In this document: positions 1-8,344 of the stretch, piece by piece | Position numbering within the stretch: the first letter of the stretch is position 1 | Layout of the letters: each line of letters starts with the position of its first letter | Virus record (IMG/VR): IMGVR_UViG_3300025141_000232 | Span: 1 to 41,562 of that record | DNA from: a virus | Strand: one strand, 5' to 3' | Length of the DNA: 41,562 bases | The notes under the pieces: generated by a model | Told to the model about the DNA's origin: nothing | Seen by the model: only the letters and a program-made list of their open reading frames with translations | The model's database searches: none | Translations under genes and position numbers: made by a program

Positions 1-148
1 CATATTTCTTATTGTATTTATAATCTATACGTAACATACTTCGGAAAGCATCTTTGCAGATAACAACCGTATTTTCATTTATGTTTTCTTTAGACCATGT
101 AGATTTGCCACAACCGGGGATACCAATTAAGATATACATTTTATTCAT
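1..148 (-). CDS. P-loop polynucleotide kinase-like protein (3' end outside window)
   Basis: The first 49 codons are in the window and the gene runs off the left edge. The protein opens MNKMYILIGIPGCGKSTWSK. GIPGCGKST is a Walker A motif placed right at the N-terminus and followed by W, as in the kinase domain of T4 polynucleotide kinase and related AAA-type P-loop kinases. A phosphate-transfer role in nucleic-acid end repair or nucleotide metabolism is inferred; the phosphatase half, if present, lies outside. The ATG is preceded by a sigma70-like -10 box only 7 nt upstream and by no clear Shine-Dalgarno sequence. It is the last visible gene of a minus-strand run with two HNH genes upstream. 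Confidence 0.7.
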   Translation of the reverse strand, partial: MNKMYILIGIPGCGKSTWSKENINENTVVICKDAFRSMLRIDYKYNKKY

Positions 149-155
149 GTGCTCT

Positions 156-183
156 ATTATACAAAAAATTTATAATTAGTCAA
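156..183 (-). promoter_or_regulatory. sigma70-like promoter for the P-loop kinase gene
   Basis: Reading the minus strand, TTGACT is followed after 16 nt by TATAAT, and the ATG begins 7 nt after the -10 box. A start site 6-8 nt below the box would fall at or next to the ATG, so the transcript could be nearly leaderless. The match is to the bacterial housekeeping sigma consensus, as for phage early promoters. Inferred from sequence only. Confidence 0.5.
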
Positions 184-186
184 GAA

Positions 187-1044
187 TTATGTTATAGCCT
201 CGTGTAATTCAGCTAAGAGATTTTTATATAATACTTCAGAGACCGATTGCCCGTCAATAGGTTCTTTTTTAATACCTTCTTCTGCTTCTCTTCTAATATC
301 ATCAAGAGGGGCATGGTGCTTGGCACAAACCCAATCTACGTCTAAAGGATTGTCATAATTTTTATGATGCCCCTGTATCATATCATTGTTTTCTGGTTCT
401 ATACCACAAACTGAACATTTTGTAGGTTTGATTATAATACCGAGTTTTCTAGCTATTCTTACACATTTTGCTGCGTATATTTTTTCGGGATTATTTTTTT
501 CATATTCAATTTTATATTCTTTACAACATTCTTTACACCAATAAGAATCACCATTAAAATCAAAAGCTTCTTTTTCTACTTTACACTTAGAACATATCTT
601 TGTTTCTAGTTTTAACCCAAGTCTATTTTTTTGTAATTGTTTCATCTTACGTTTGATTTCTGTAAGCTCTTCTTGTTTTATTTTTAAACCAAAATTTAGC
701 TCATCTATTTTAATCAATATCTTAGCAAATTCATATCCATAAAACTCTACACCCTTCTTCTCCTCCCTAGATAAAAATTCTTCAATACTCAACTGCCTAC
801 AATCGTATGCCATTCTATCCCAAGGGTCATCACTAACCCCGTTTTTTATTATTTCTAACATGTTATTTATTTGATGTTTTTCATCAGTTATCTTTTTTTT
901 ATAATAACTTATTTCTTTATTACAATTTGCTAGTCTAGGCAACAACGATAACATATGATAGCGAAAAAAATCGTCCCTTGAGCCAACAACTTCTTTTTCC
1001 ATTAATTTAATTTCTTTTTCCATTAATTTATTTTCTATTATCAT
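187..1044 (-). CDS. HNH endonuclease with N-terminal coiled coil and zinc finger
   Basis: About 285 residues. The N-terminal half is charged and helical with heptad-like Glu/Lys/Leu, probably a coiled coil. It is followed by a CxxC...CxxC zinc finger (CSKCKVEK, then WCKECC) and a C-terminal HNH/treble-clef module: KCSVCG, GHHKNYDNPLDVDWVC, AKHH. This arrangement is common in phage HNH nucleases, often freestanding mobile endonucleases. The open frame has possible ATGs at 1065, 1050 and 1044. I chose 1044 because a TATATAAT box ends 6 nt upstream and no ATG has a good ribosome site. The first codons contain a 21-bp tandem duplication (two LMEKE units). It lies directly after another HNH gene. 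Confidence 0.7.
   Translation of the reverse strand: MIIENKLMEKEIKLMEKEVVGSRDDFFRYHMLSLLPRLANCNKEISYYKKKITDEKHQINNMLEIIKNGVSDDPWDRMAYDCRQLSIEEFLSREEKKGVEFYGYEFAKILIKIDELNFGLKIKQEELTEIKRKMKQLQKNRLGLKLETKICSKCKVEKEAFDFNGDSYWCKECCKEYKIEYEKNNPEKIYAAKCVRIARKLGIIIKPTKCSVCGIEPENNDMIQGHHKNYDNPLDVDWVCAKHHAPLDDIRREAEEGIKKEPIDGQSVSEVLYKNLLAELHEAIT
991..1030 (-). repeat. 21-bp period tandem duplication within the HNH gene start
   Basis: The 19-nt string ttctttttccattaattta occurs at 991-1009 and again at 1012-1030. It adds seven codons (a second LMEKE unit) to the N-terminus and looks like recent slippage. Confidence 0.7.
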
Positions 1045-1071
1045 TGTCATATTATATAAAAACATACAAAT

Positions 1072-2247
1072 TTAATCAATCTTTTTATTCAACCACTCTT
1101 CAAATTCTTTCTTGTCATATTTTGAATATTTAGAATTATTCTCATGTTGAGATAAAGGTTGTAAATTTTCTAAACAGTTAATTAATTTAATATCTTTTAT
1201 TTCGTAATCCAAAAATGCTTGTATAGGGAAGATATGGTCAAGATGCCAATTGCCATCTTTAACTTCATCCCAATTAGGATGAGACTTAACATGCTCTTGT
1301 AATTCTTTAGAATTATATCCTAATAATTTATAAGTTCTACCAGTCTTTTCTTTTCTTGTTTTTTTTAAGGCACGATGAAGTAAGCTCATGCAAAGTGCTC
1401 TAAATTTTTTGTCAATTTTAAGTTGTTCTCTATCGGTTCTCCATCTAAAATGATTTGGACCAGTACGTTTTTTCACAGCACATTTATGACATCTGTTACC
1501 ACGTTTAAAATGGTTTAGATTAATTTTCCCAATATTTCCACAAGAACATTTAAATTGCATTGGGGTGCCACAATTAATATATTCAGTTTCTAATAATTCA
1601 CACTCTTCGTTTTCGAATATAGATTTAACCTCATCAAATGTGAATTTTTTTACCCTTCCTCTATCATGGCAATAACCACATCGCTTCCCTTTTTTGAAAT
1701 TATTCCAACTACATTCTGCTTTTCTACCACATTTGCAGATATACTTTAATTTTAACTTAGAAACAGTAGTTATTTCACTATCCCACTCAGAAGTAGTTAA
1801 TTCACAAGATTGTTGTTGGAAATAATTTTTAACTTCTTCATATGATTTATACCCATGATTTCCGCTACCTTTATTTTTGTCTATTCCACACTGTCGGCAG
1901 TGTTGTTTTTGATGTTTAAGAGCACTTAAAGAAATTTCAGATGCCCTTCCACATTTACATTTATATTTCATGGGTATTTTTCCGTTTTCATATTCATTTT
2001 CTAATAATTCACACCCATGTTCTTTGAATATTTTTTTAACTTCTTTAATGGTGTATTTGTGTACTCTTTTACCCGAACAATACCCACATCGTTTACCTTT
2101 TGTAAAATTATTCCAATTCATTTTAGATATACGTCCACAAGAACATCTATAAGCCATTGGTATTATCGCTCCTTGATATTCACCTAGCAATTCACATCCA
2201 TGTTCTTTAAAATACTTTTTTACCTCTTCTGTTGTTCTTTTTAACAT
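1072..2247 (-). CDS. HNH endonuclease with four zinc-ribbon repeats
   Basis: 391 residues. Four repeats of roughly 60-70 residues make up the first two thirds. Each has an [E/D]VK..F...[G/E]CELL helix, a CxC(G) pair (CSCG, CKCG, CKCG, CSCG) and a CxxC pair (CGYC, CRQC, CGYC, CHKC), so each probably binds one zinc and contacts DNA. The C-terminal 90 residues hold a nuclease module, KLLGY...WHLDHIFPIQAFLD...NCLENLQPLSQHEN, an HNH type with the LDH catalytic core. The start is set by AAGGAGA at 2257-2263, 9 nt before the ATG at 2247; the frame continues 14 codons further up without a better site. It is a paralog of the gene at 24759-25952 with the same layout. Likely a freestanding homing-type endonuclease. 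Confidence 0.75.
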   Translation of the reverse strand: MLKRTTEEVKKYFKEHGCELLGEYQGAIIPMAYRCSCGRISKMNWNNFTKGKRCGYCSGKRVHKYTIKEVKKIFKEHGCELLENEYENGKIPMKYKCKCGRASEISLSALKHQKQHCRQCGIDKNKGSGNHGYKSYEEVKNYFQQQSCELTTSEWDSEITTVSKLKLKYICKCGRKAECSWNNFKKGKRCGYCHDRGRVKKFTFDEVKSIFENEECELLETEYINCGTPMQFKCSCGNIGKINLNHFKRGNRCHKCAVKKRTGPNHFRWRTDREQLKIDKKFRALCMSLLHRALKKTRKEKTGRTYKLLGYNSKELQEHVKSHPNWDEVKDGNWHLDHIFPIQAFLDYEIKDIKLINCLENLQPLSQHENNSKYSKYDKKEFEEWLNKKID

Positions 2248-2318
2248 AATAAAAAATCTCCTTACCATATAATAGTAAGAAGATTTCATTTTAATCTAAA
2301 GAAATAAATAAAAAGTCA

Positions 2319-3203
2319 TCAATCCATGGTCAAAGCGGGCAAATCCCCAAAGCGATAAATTAAATCATTTTTCCACTCGGCTCTTTCTTCTTTTGCTTCA
2401 GCAAGAAGGTTTTGTCCATCGAGTTGCATCCCGCCCCCCGGCCCCGGAGGTGCGGGATATTTGCTTCTAATTCTTCCGACGATTTCTTTGGCGTAGCTAA
2501 GAGCACCCTCTTGCATAGCCTGAGTTACTTCTTCCCAATCTTTATTTCTTTGCAAATAATGAACTAATATTTTCGATGACCTAGATGGTGTAGGATAGAC
2601 TTTAATATGTTTAAGACCTCCAATGAATTCCCATCCGCCGAGATTTGAGCTAACTCTTGAATACATTTGTTCATATTGTTTATATAAAACCCATTCGCCC
2701 ATTCTTCCCCAAATAGGTTGGATAGGGTCAATCAAGCCACCCTGAATAGATGCGTAAGCACCACCGGGGTAGAAATATTCAACTGGGATAGCTCCATCTA
2801 AGTCAGATGCTTGGAAGGCGAATGTTCCTTGTTCTTTATAGAACACATTTCTTACTATTCCCACATTAGGAGGTAATTCATATACACTTTTACCCGGAAC
2901 AGAATTCATTGCGTAATAATTGAAATACTCTCTTGGTGCATAATCTTCTAGAATTTTCAAAGATTGGTCAACACAGAAGTCTATATTTTGTTCATCTAAT
3001 TCTAGTTTTATTGCGGGTGCTCCCAACATATTCAAAATATAATCTCTTATTTGCATTCGGACTTTTTCTCTGTTTGGTCTTGGTCCTAATTCATTTTTAT
3101 TCAGAGGGTCTACAGGTCCAAGGTCTGAACATGATGAGGGACACTGAACAGATGTCATGGTGTTGTTAGACGGTCTTCCGATTGCTAAAGTATTATTGGC
3201 CAT
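2319..3203 (-). CDS. gp13-like neck / head-to-tail connector protein
   Basis: 294 residues. After a short Ser/Pro/Asn-rich N-terminus comes the segment RDYILNMLGAPAIKLELDEQ with a following Cys-Val-Asp helix, then YELPPNVGIVRNVFY. This resembles the LGAPVI...ID...A pattern of T4-type gp13 neck proteins of cyanophages. The C-terminus is a helical region rich in Glu and Arg with a Pro/Gly-rich loop (YPAPPGPGGG). In T4, gp13 with gp14 closes the filled head and joins it to the tail. The gene is transcribed away from the other virion genes and shares a 35-bp divergent intergenic region with the methyltransferase gene. The family assignment is by pattern memory and is moderate. Confidence 0.5.
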   Translation of the reverse strand: MANNTLAIGRPSNNTMTSVQCPSSCSDLGPVDPLNKNELGPRPNREKVRMQIRDYILNMLGAPAIKLELDEQNIDFCVDQSLKILEDYAPREYFNYYAMNSVPGKSVYELPPNVGIVRNVFYKEQGTFAFQASDLDGAIPVEYFYPGGAYASIQGGLIDPIQPIWGRMGEWVLYKQYEQMYSRVSSNLGGWEFIGGLKHIKVYPTPSRSSKILVHYLQRNKDWEEVTQAMQEGALSYAKEIVGRIRSKYPAPPGPGGGMQLDGQNLLAEAKEERAEWKNDLIYRFGDLPALTMD

Positions 3204-3238
3204 TATACATTTATATACTCGCTGGACTATATTATTTT
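3204..3238. promoter_or_regulatory. divergent leaderless late-type promoters
   Basis: The 35-bp gap between the gp13-like gene and the methyltransferase gene carries a TATA-type box for each side. On the plus strand CTATATTAT ends 3 nt before the ATG at 3239. On the minus strand GTATATAAATG ends 4 nt before the ATG at 3203. Neither gene has a Shine-Dalgarno sequence here. The boxes resemble the T4 late -10 element TATAAATA. Confidence 0.55.
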
Positions 3239-4216
3239 ATGGTTAAACAAGAAGTAATCCTTGGTGATTGTATGCAAATCATGTCTGAAATGGACCCGAA
3301 GAGCATAGATGTTGTAGTTTGTAGCCCTCCTTACAATTTGGGAAAAGACTACAAAACATATGAAGATAAGCTGCCTCGTCAAGAATATCTAGAATGGACA
3401 AGTAAATGGATGCAACTTGTAAAACAAGTCTTAAAGGATGATGGGTCTTTTTTCCTAAACATAGGGTTCACTAATAAAGACCCATGGTTAGGCATGGATG
3501 TAGCAACGGTAGCGAGAGAAATATTTATATTACAGAATAATATATCTTGGATTAAGTCTTTGTTTATAGACGGCAAGACGTTCGGGCATTTCAAACCCGT
3601 ACAGGGTGGAAGGTTCATTAATAATACATTTGAACACATTTTTCATTTTACAAAGGATGGTAATGTTAAAGTAAATAGATTAGGTATTGGTGTCCCTTAT
3701 AATGATAAGCTTAATGCCGAACGATGGAATAACGAAGGTGGTATAAGATGTCGTGGTAATTGTTGGTTTATTCCATATGAGACAATAATTAGAGAGGCGG
3801 AAACTGGTGTGTCTGAGGCAGAGGTAGAAAAAAGTTGGCTAACTGTTTCAGAGGCGGCAGAAAAAGCTAAAGTAAACAAAGCCATTATCACAATGGCGGC
3901 AAATGCTGGAAGGTTGATAAACAACGGGAAGAAAAGAAGAGAAAGACGGATTGACCCCGTAGATTTGGCGAGGTGGATGGAAGAGAGGTTTGCGCCAAAA
4001 AACGCTGACCATCCGGCAATATTTCCTTGGAAACTTCCAGAGATGTGCATCAAGTTACATGGTTTGAAGGAGGATATGGTTATATTGGACCCGTTCTTGG
4101 GTTGGGGAAACACTTTGATTGCATCTAAAAAGTTAGGTGTTAATGGGATTGGAATTGATGTTGACAAAGAATATGTAAAAGAAGCTAAAAGTCAAATAAA
4201 CAGCATACATATATGA
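3239..4216 (+). CDS. beta-class DNA methyltransferase with inserted helix-turn-helix
   Basis: 325 residues, starting at MVKQEVILGDCMQIM. The catalytic motif IV is CSPPYN (about residues 28-33) and the AdoMet-binding motif I, DPFLGWGNTL...GIGIDVDKEYV, is C-terminal. This order defines the beta class; SPPY favours an N4-cytosine or N6-adenine amino methyltransferase. Between them, where the target-recognition domain sits, is an excisionase-like helix-turn-helix: SWLTVSEAAEKAKVNKAII followed by RRIDPVDLARWMEERF. Such an insert is unusual and may add sequence recognition or regulation. No restriction endonuclease lies next to it, so it probably modifies phage DNA against host restriction. No ribosome site precedes the ATG; a CTATATTAT box does. 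Confidence 0.8.
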   Translation: MVKQEVILGDCMQIMSEMDPKSIDVVVCSPPYNLGKDYKTYEDKLPRQEYLEWTSKWMQLVKQVLKDDGSFFLNIGFTNKDPWLGMDVATVAREIFILQNNISWIKSLFIDGKTFGHFKPVQGGRFINNTFEHIFHFTKDGNVKVNRLGIGVPYNDKLNAERWNNEGGIRCRGNCWFIPYETIIREAETGVSEAEVEKSWLTVSEAAEKAKVNKAIITMAANAGRLINNGKKRRERRIDPVDLARWMEERFAPKNADHPAIFPWKLPEMCIKLHGLKEDMVILDPFLGWGNTLIASKKLGVNGIGIDVDKEYVKEAKSQINSIHI

Positions 4217-4241
4217 GACGGTTTAAATTGAGGTAAAAAAA

Positions 4242-6749
4242 ATGATAAAAAATTCATTTCGTTCTTTTGTAGAAGGAAGGTTATCTGGTAATTCTGTGAG
4301 GCAGGCCGCTGCGAGTAGGGTAGTTCCTATTGGTGGTTTCACGCCCGGACAAAAACGGGGGCCATCTATCTTTGGTGAAGCCACAAAAACAAATGTGCGT
4401 ACTCCTAAAATGCCTATTTTGTTTGACGAGAGTGATATTAGGTTTCTTTTACAGTTTCCTCCGGGCAAGTGGCCAAACGCTCTTGCATGGAGATATGGTG
4501 AGGGTTTAAGATATGCTTCTTTAGAAAGAAAAAAATCAGGGGCGGCACCAGAAACGGGAACAATAACTTTAGCCGCTAAGGGTCGTGGTAAACCTATGAC
4601 CTTCCAGAATGTACAATTACATATGGGGCCATTGTTAGATAAACTAATAACACCAATACATGAGGGAGGAGATTACGGATTCGACTTAGACCATTGGAAA
4701 GAAATTACAATGGAAGCAAAAACTCCCAAAGGAGAAAAGCGTCTTGTAACCCCCAACTATTTAGGATTACTCAAAAGCACTGCTGCTGGAGCCGTCCATG
4801 ATTGGAAAGGAGCAATCCCGACAGGATTATTGGGAGACCCAGCGAAAGACTCAGTATTGGGAACGGCATCTGCTGGGCCGGGGAAACCCGCCACTGGAGT
4901 AGGTTTTCTATATGATGGAACAATTGCAAATTATAGTGCTGCGGGTGGAATTGTTAAGCCATTATATTCTCAAGCACAACTTTCTGGGATGATAGATGCA
5001 AAAGTAGGAGCAACCTCCGATGGAGCCGCTGTGGTGGATTATACTTATCAAATGGGTGATAAAACGGCCTCTTCACAAGAAAAAGTAAGCACACTTCTAC
5101 CCGGAAAAATGTTTTCCCAAGGACGTTTGAATAATTTTGCAACTAGTAGATTAATGCTACAGGCACTTATAACAAAAGCATTTGAAACTAATCCAGAATT
5201 AATGTCAGAACCTTCATTAAAACCAGAACAAATTGCAGAAAGTTTACCTAAAGGAAAGATTTTAGAATTTGGTAAGAAAAGAATAGAAGTTCCTTACGAT
5301 TCATTTATGGATTTATATGGTCAATCTAATGAAGAACTACAAGAAACAAAAGACGCTGAAATAAGTTTATCAGATTATCGAGCAGAGGAAAGAGCTACGG
5401 GAACAGGTCCGGGTGTTGTTTCTAAAGGTAAATACAAACCAAGCCAAATGACAAAAGGAAAAGAGCCTATTAGCGATGCTGATTTAAAAAGAATAGGATA
5501 TACCAGAGCTAAATATACCGCTCTTATAGATAAATATTTCATAGCCATAAGTCCTCAAAACACAAATGTAATGGGATTAGATGGGTCAGAAATACAAAGT
5601 ATAATCTTGCAAGGAATAGACCATGGCATTAAAACTGCCGAGGGTCAATATAATCCTTTACATGTAGATAGACTTAGAGAAAGCAAATCTATTATGTATA
5701 TGAATGTTAGAGGATTAATTAAAAAACAAAACGGAAAAGGCCCATTTGTGAGTTTTGCAGAAGCTCTTAAAGAAGGAGATTCTGAACATATAGAGATGAG
5801 TTACCAAGACGCAAAAAGGGTGGTTATGGGCAGAACATCTAATTATGTGGCAGAAGTTGCCCAATTAGATTTGGGATATGGTACAAGAAGAAAACCAAAA
5901 AGGGGAGAAAGTTTAGATGCTCCTATGAAAAGTGGCAAAAGTAAATACGGGACGTTCGATATTGATGCTGCCGATGCACTTAGAGGAGGAGGAAAATATG
6001 AAGACGACGATGAACGAAAAATTGTTACTGGAATAAAAGATGGTAAAATAACTTTTGCTTATCAATCTGGCGAGATGTGGGCAAAAGCAGACAGAATTCA
6101 AAAAGATAAAAAGAAGGATATAGAAGGTGGTAATATTTCACAAATTGCTAAAGAATCTCAGGTGAGAACTGAGCTAGAAGTTTACTTTATGTCTCAATAT
6201 GTTCTTGAAAAAGATTTAGAAGAAAGTGAGTACGACATGGCGGCTATCAAAAACTATGCTCGTACTATGTCAAATAGAATTCTGGCTAAAAAGGGTTTAA
6301 CTCTAATTCGAGGAACACCAGATATTGGAGGTGCCGACGAGAAACGGTGGTTAGCACAAATCGTAAAAAATCAAAAAACTATTGATTCTGTAAAACAGGG
6401 TCATTATAAACCAATGTTTGCACCAGATTTTGGAGAAGAAACACAACAAACACAAGCTGGACAGCAACAACGTCAGGCCGCACCTTCTCCTGAAGAAGCG
6501 ACCCCTGAAATAAGTCATGATGTAGATTTTAATTTGCCAACTGCTGATATGTTTAGACATCCAGATGATGTAAAAGATTATATAAATGCCCCTGCGTTTA
6601 CTCAAGGAGTTTCTTCTCAAGGGTTTATTGAAAAATTAAGAACTAATCCGCAAGAAATGGCAAAAGCCAAACAGCTTAATGCTGTATTACAATCTCAAGC
6701 TTTGGCGGCGGCGATTGCTAAAGCTGGTGAGCAGGCGGGAGCAGCATAG
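4242..6749 (+). CDS. large unknown probable virion protein with capsid-targeting-like N-terminus
   Basis: 835 residues, not recognised. It opens MIKNSFRSFVEGRL, which fits the [S/T]Fxx[F/W][L/V/I]xE pattern shared by five other proteins here and resembling the T4 internal-protein targeting sequence. The body is mixed, with Gly/Ala/Ser-rich stretches around residues 180-260. A long charged middle part includes an Asp/Glu cluster (KYEDDDERKIV), and the C-terminal 120 residues are Gln/Pro/Ala-rich. No Walker, portal or terminase motif was found. GAGGT lies 8 nt before the ATG. It heads a plus-strand run with the next two small genes. A head-associated role is inferred from the N-terminus and from its place before the neck and tail genes. 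Confidence 0.5.
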   Translation: MIKNSFRSFVEGRLSGNSVRQAAASRVVPIGGFTPGQKRGPSIFGEATKTNVRTPKMPILFDESDIRFLLQFPPGKWPNALAWRYGEGLRYASLERKKSGAAPETGTITLAAKGRGKPMTFQNVQLHMGPLLDKLITPIHEGGDYGFDLDHWKEITMEAKTPKGEKRLVTPNYLGLLKSTAAGAVHDWKGAIPTGLLGDPAKDSVLGTASAGPGKPATGVGFLYDGTIANYSAAGGIVKPLYSQAQLSGMIDAKVGATSDGAAVVDYTYQMGDKTASSQEKVSTLLPGKMFSQGRLNNFATSRLMLQALITKAFETNPELMSEPSLKPEQIAESLPKGKILEFGKKRIEVPYDSFMDLYGQSNEELQETKDAEISLSDYRAEERATGTGPGVVSKGKYKPSQMTKGKEPISDADLKRIGYTRAKYTALIDKYFIAISPQNTNVMGLDGSEIQSIILQGIDHGIKTAEGQYNPLHVDRLRESKSIMYMNVRGLIKKQNGKGPFVSFAEALKEGDSEHIEMSYQDAKRVVMGRTSNYVAEVAQLDLGYGTRRKPKRGESLDAPMKSGKSKYGTFDIDAADALRGGGKYEDDDERKIVTGIKDGKITFAYQSGEMWAKADRIQKDKKKDIEGGNISQIAKESQVRTELEVYFMSQYVLEKDLEESEYDMAAIKNYARTMSNRILAKKGLTLIRGTPDIGGADEKRWLAQIVKNQKTIDSVKQGHYKPMFAPDFGEETQQTQAGQQQRQAAPSPEEATPEISHDVDFNLPTADMFRHPDDVKDYINAPAFTQGVSSQGFIEKLRTNPQEMAKAKQLNAVLQSQALAAAIAKAGEQAGAA

Positions 6750-6757
6750 GTCTAAAA

Positions 6758-6904
6758 ATGATAAGTTTCAAACAATGGCTGAATGAAATGGCGGGGACAG
6801 GTGCCATCTATGATGGCACCCATTCCCCTGATTTTAATTGGTGGGGCAGTCCTGAGATATACCATAAAAAGAAGAAAAAGAAACGTAAAAAGAAGAAAAA
6901 ATGA
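6758..6904 (+). CDS. 48-residue Lys-rich small protein with capsid-targeting-like N-terminus
   Basis: The frame starts MISFKQWLNEMAGTG and ends in a basic tail, HKKKKKKRKKKKK. The N-terminus matches the shared [S/T]Fxx[W/F]LxE motif and could be cut after the Glu by a prohead protease; the polylysine tail would suit DNA binding inside a head. It starts 8 nt after the large gene ends, with no strong ribosome site. Its stop overlaps the next start as ATGA (6901-6904), which suggests translational coupling. Function is inferred from composition only. Confidence 0.6.
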   Translation: MISFKQWLNEMAGTGAIYDGTHSPDFNWWGSPEIYHKKKKKKRKKKKK

Positions 6905-7185
6905 ATTCTTTAGGAAGAAATCCATATCCTGAAGCTCTGGTAAAATTTGTCATGCAATTGTTGCCAAAAGATATAGTTCAAAAGCATTGGACAATATTAG
7001 AAAGAGTTTCGGATTCTGTTCGTCACGAGAATGATTATCGACGGGTTGCTATGATGTTAATAGAAATATACCAAGCCGGATTTATTCTTTCGACAAATCA
7101 ACATAAAGCTTTATTAAAAACAAAAGGGATAGATGTGTCAATAATATCCCCTGTTGAAACCCCTAAAATTTTTAAAACAGATTAA
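6901..7185 (+). CDS. small unknown protein
   Basis: 94 residues, not recognised. It looks helical and soluble, with Trp, Arg and Leu spaced along MQLLPKDIVQKHW and YRRVAMMLIEIYQAGFIL. The ATG overlaps the stop of the preceding 48-residue gene as ATGA, so the two are probably co-translated. The 3' end overlaps the convergent next gene by 4 nt. Its place in the virion region is the only hint of a role. Confidence 0.55.
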   Translation: MNSLGRNPYPEALVKFVMQLLPKDIVQKHWTILERVSDSVRHENDYRRVAMMLIEIYQAGFILSTNQHKALLKTKGIDVSIISPVETPKIFKTD

Positions 7186-7823
7186 GTAAAATCTGGTTGA
7201 TAATCTGAAACAACTGCCTGAACAACAAATCCACCAGATTTTTCTCTCATATCATTTACTTTCCACCAACGATAATCACCAAATTTTACCCCATCCCTAT
7301 ATTTGCTAGGGTAGAGTATGGAGTTTTTTGTTAATTCTATATTAGTCCAAAAGAGAATCATAAAATCTTCTCTCTGTATTATGATTCCTTCAAAAGTAAA
7401 TTTTTCTCCATACTGATTTTTTTTATATGATTCATCATATAAATCATCTTTATGTTCTTTGATGATAACTGGCTGGCAGTGAATCACAACAACATTCTTA
7501 AGATATAAAGGTTTTTCTTCTTTTACTTCGGGTTCTTTTACTTCAGGGTCTATTACTTCAGGTTTTTGAAGTGGAAATGATTTAGGGTCTATTACTTCAG
7601 GTTCTACTTCAGGTTCTACTTCAGGGTCTATTGCTTCAGGGTCTATTACTTCAGGTTTTTGAAGTTGGAATGATGGCAAAAAATCTCCCAACTCTGTTAG
7701 GGTTTTATCCCAATCAAAGTTGTGTATTATAAACTCATCTTTTTCCGCCCAAAATTCTTGGTCTGAAACAAGAGGATTAGGGGAATTAAGACGATATACT
7801 GTCCCATCTTTCTTTTTAATCAC
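7182..7823 (-). CDS. unknown protein with Pro-Glu-Val-Ile-Asp repeats
   Basis: 213 residues from a GTG start, with AAAAGGAT 5-6 nt upstream on the minus strand. The N-terminal 55 residues (VYRLNSPNPLVSDQEFW...) and the C-terminal 95 residues (beta-rich, with the Trp/Tyr cluster DYRWWKVND) look folded. They are joined by a low-complexity linker of PEVIDPE, EVEP and EVKE units built from a short repeated DNA string at about 7510-7660. The linker is acidic and probably extended. I do not recognise the family. It is convergent with the gene before it and divergent from the structural gene at 7913. Confidence 0.55.
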   Translation of the reverse strand: MIKKKDGTVYRLNSPNPLVSDQEFWAEKDEFIIHNFDWDKTLTELGDFLPSFQLQKPEVIDPEAIDPEVEPEVEPEVIDPKSFPLQKPEVIDPEVKEPEVKEEKPLYLKNVVVIHCQPVIIKEHKDDLYDESYKKNQYGEKFTFEGIIIQREDFMILFWTNIELTKNSILYPSKYRDGVKFGDYRWWKVNDMREKSGGFVVQAVVSDYQPDFT

Positions 7824-7887
7824 ATTATATCCTTTTTAGCTATAAGACTTATATATATTCTAGCTAGATTAAAGTAGTTACTAGTAG

Positions 7888-7895
7888 TATATAAA
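7888..7895 (+). promoter_or_regulatory. late-type promoter box before the 7913 structural gene
   Basis: TATATAAA lies 17 nt before the ATG, followed by AAAGGAT, a usable ribosome site. Here the box leaves room for a short leader, unlike the leaderless cases. The 89-bp divergent region also holds a short palindrome, TATAAGACTTATA, near 7843. Confidence 0.4.
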
Positions 7896-7912
7896 ACGAA
7901 AGGATAAAAAAG

Positions 7913-8335
7913 ATGTCTTTAATTGCACCAGTTGAAGGAGAGGCGAATCTGTTAGGATATATGTTGGGAGAAACAGCTATTCCTGCTGGTGGTTTCTATT
8001 ATCGTTTATATACCGCTCCCATAAGTAGTCCCACAGAAACTATCGTAAGAACAGACCTGACAGAAGTTACAGATTATTTGTATGCTCCCATTCAGCTTAC
8101 TCCTGCTAACTGGGTTATTACCGAAGCTTCGGACATAACAACTGCCGAATATAATATGGATTTGTCATTCTATTTTGGTGGAGCTTCTTCAGTTTACGGA
8201 TATTACGTAACAAATAATATTTTGGACAACGCAAGTACCACGATATTATGGATTGAAAGATTCAACGCAGCACCGTTCTCAATACCTTCAGGTGGAGGAA
8301 CAATAACTATTACGCCAAGAATTACTTTAGAATAG
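7913..8335 (+). CDS. conserved phage structural protein of unknown role
   Basis: 140 residues, beta-rich. The start MSLIAPVEGEANLLGYML, the middle FYYRLYTAPISSPTETI, and the end VYGYYVTNN, ILWIERF, ITITPRITLE match a family I know only as small structural proteins in many tailed phages (a LLxYML...YGYYV...WxERF...ITPxLxL pattern). The exact position in the particle is not known to me. It is followed 9 nt later by the gp14-like gene and is probably part of one late operon with it. Confidence 0.55.
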   Translation: MSLIAPVEGEANLLGYMLGETAIPAGGFYYRLYTAPISSPTETIVRTDLTEVTDYLYAPIQLTPANWVITEASDITTAEYNMDLSFYFGGASSVYGYYVTNNILDNASTTILWIERFNAAPFSIPSGGGTITITPRITLE

Positions 8336-8344
8336 GGGATAAAA

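Noticed and set aside
4242-6749. Large protein as portal or terminase
   Set aside because: No Walker or nuclease motifs and no portal-like pattern; the C-terminus is low complexity.
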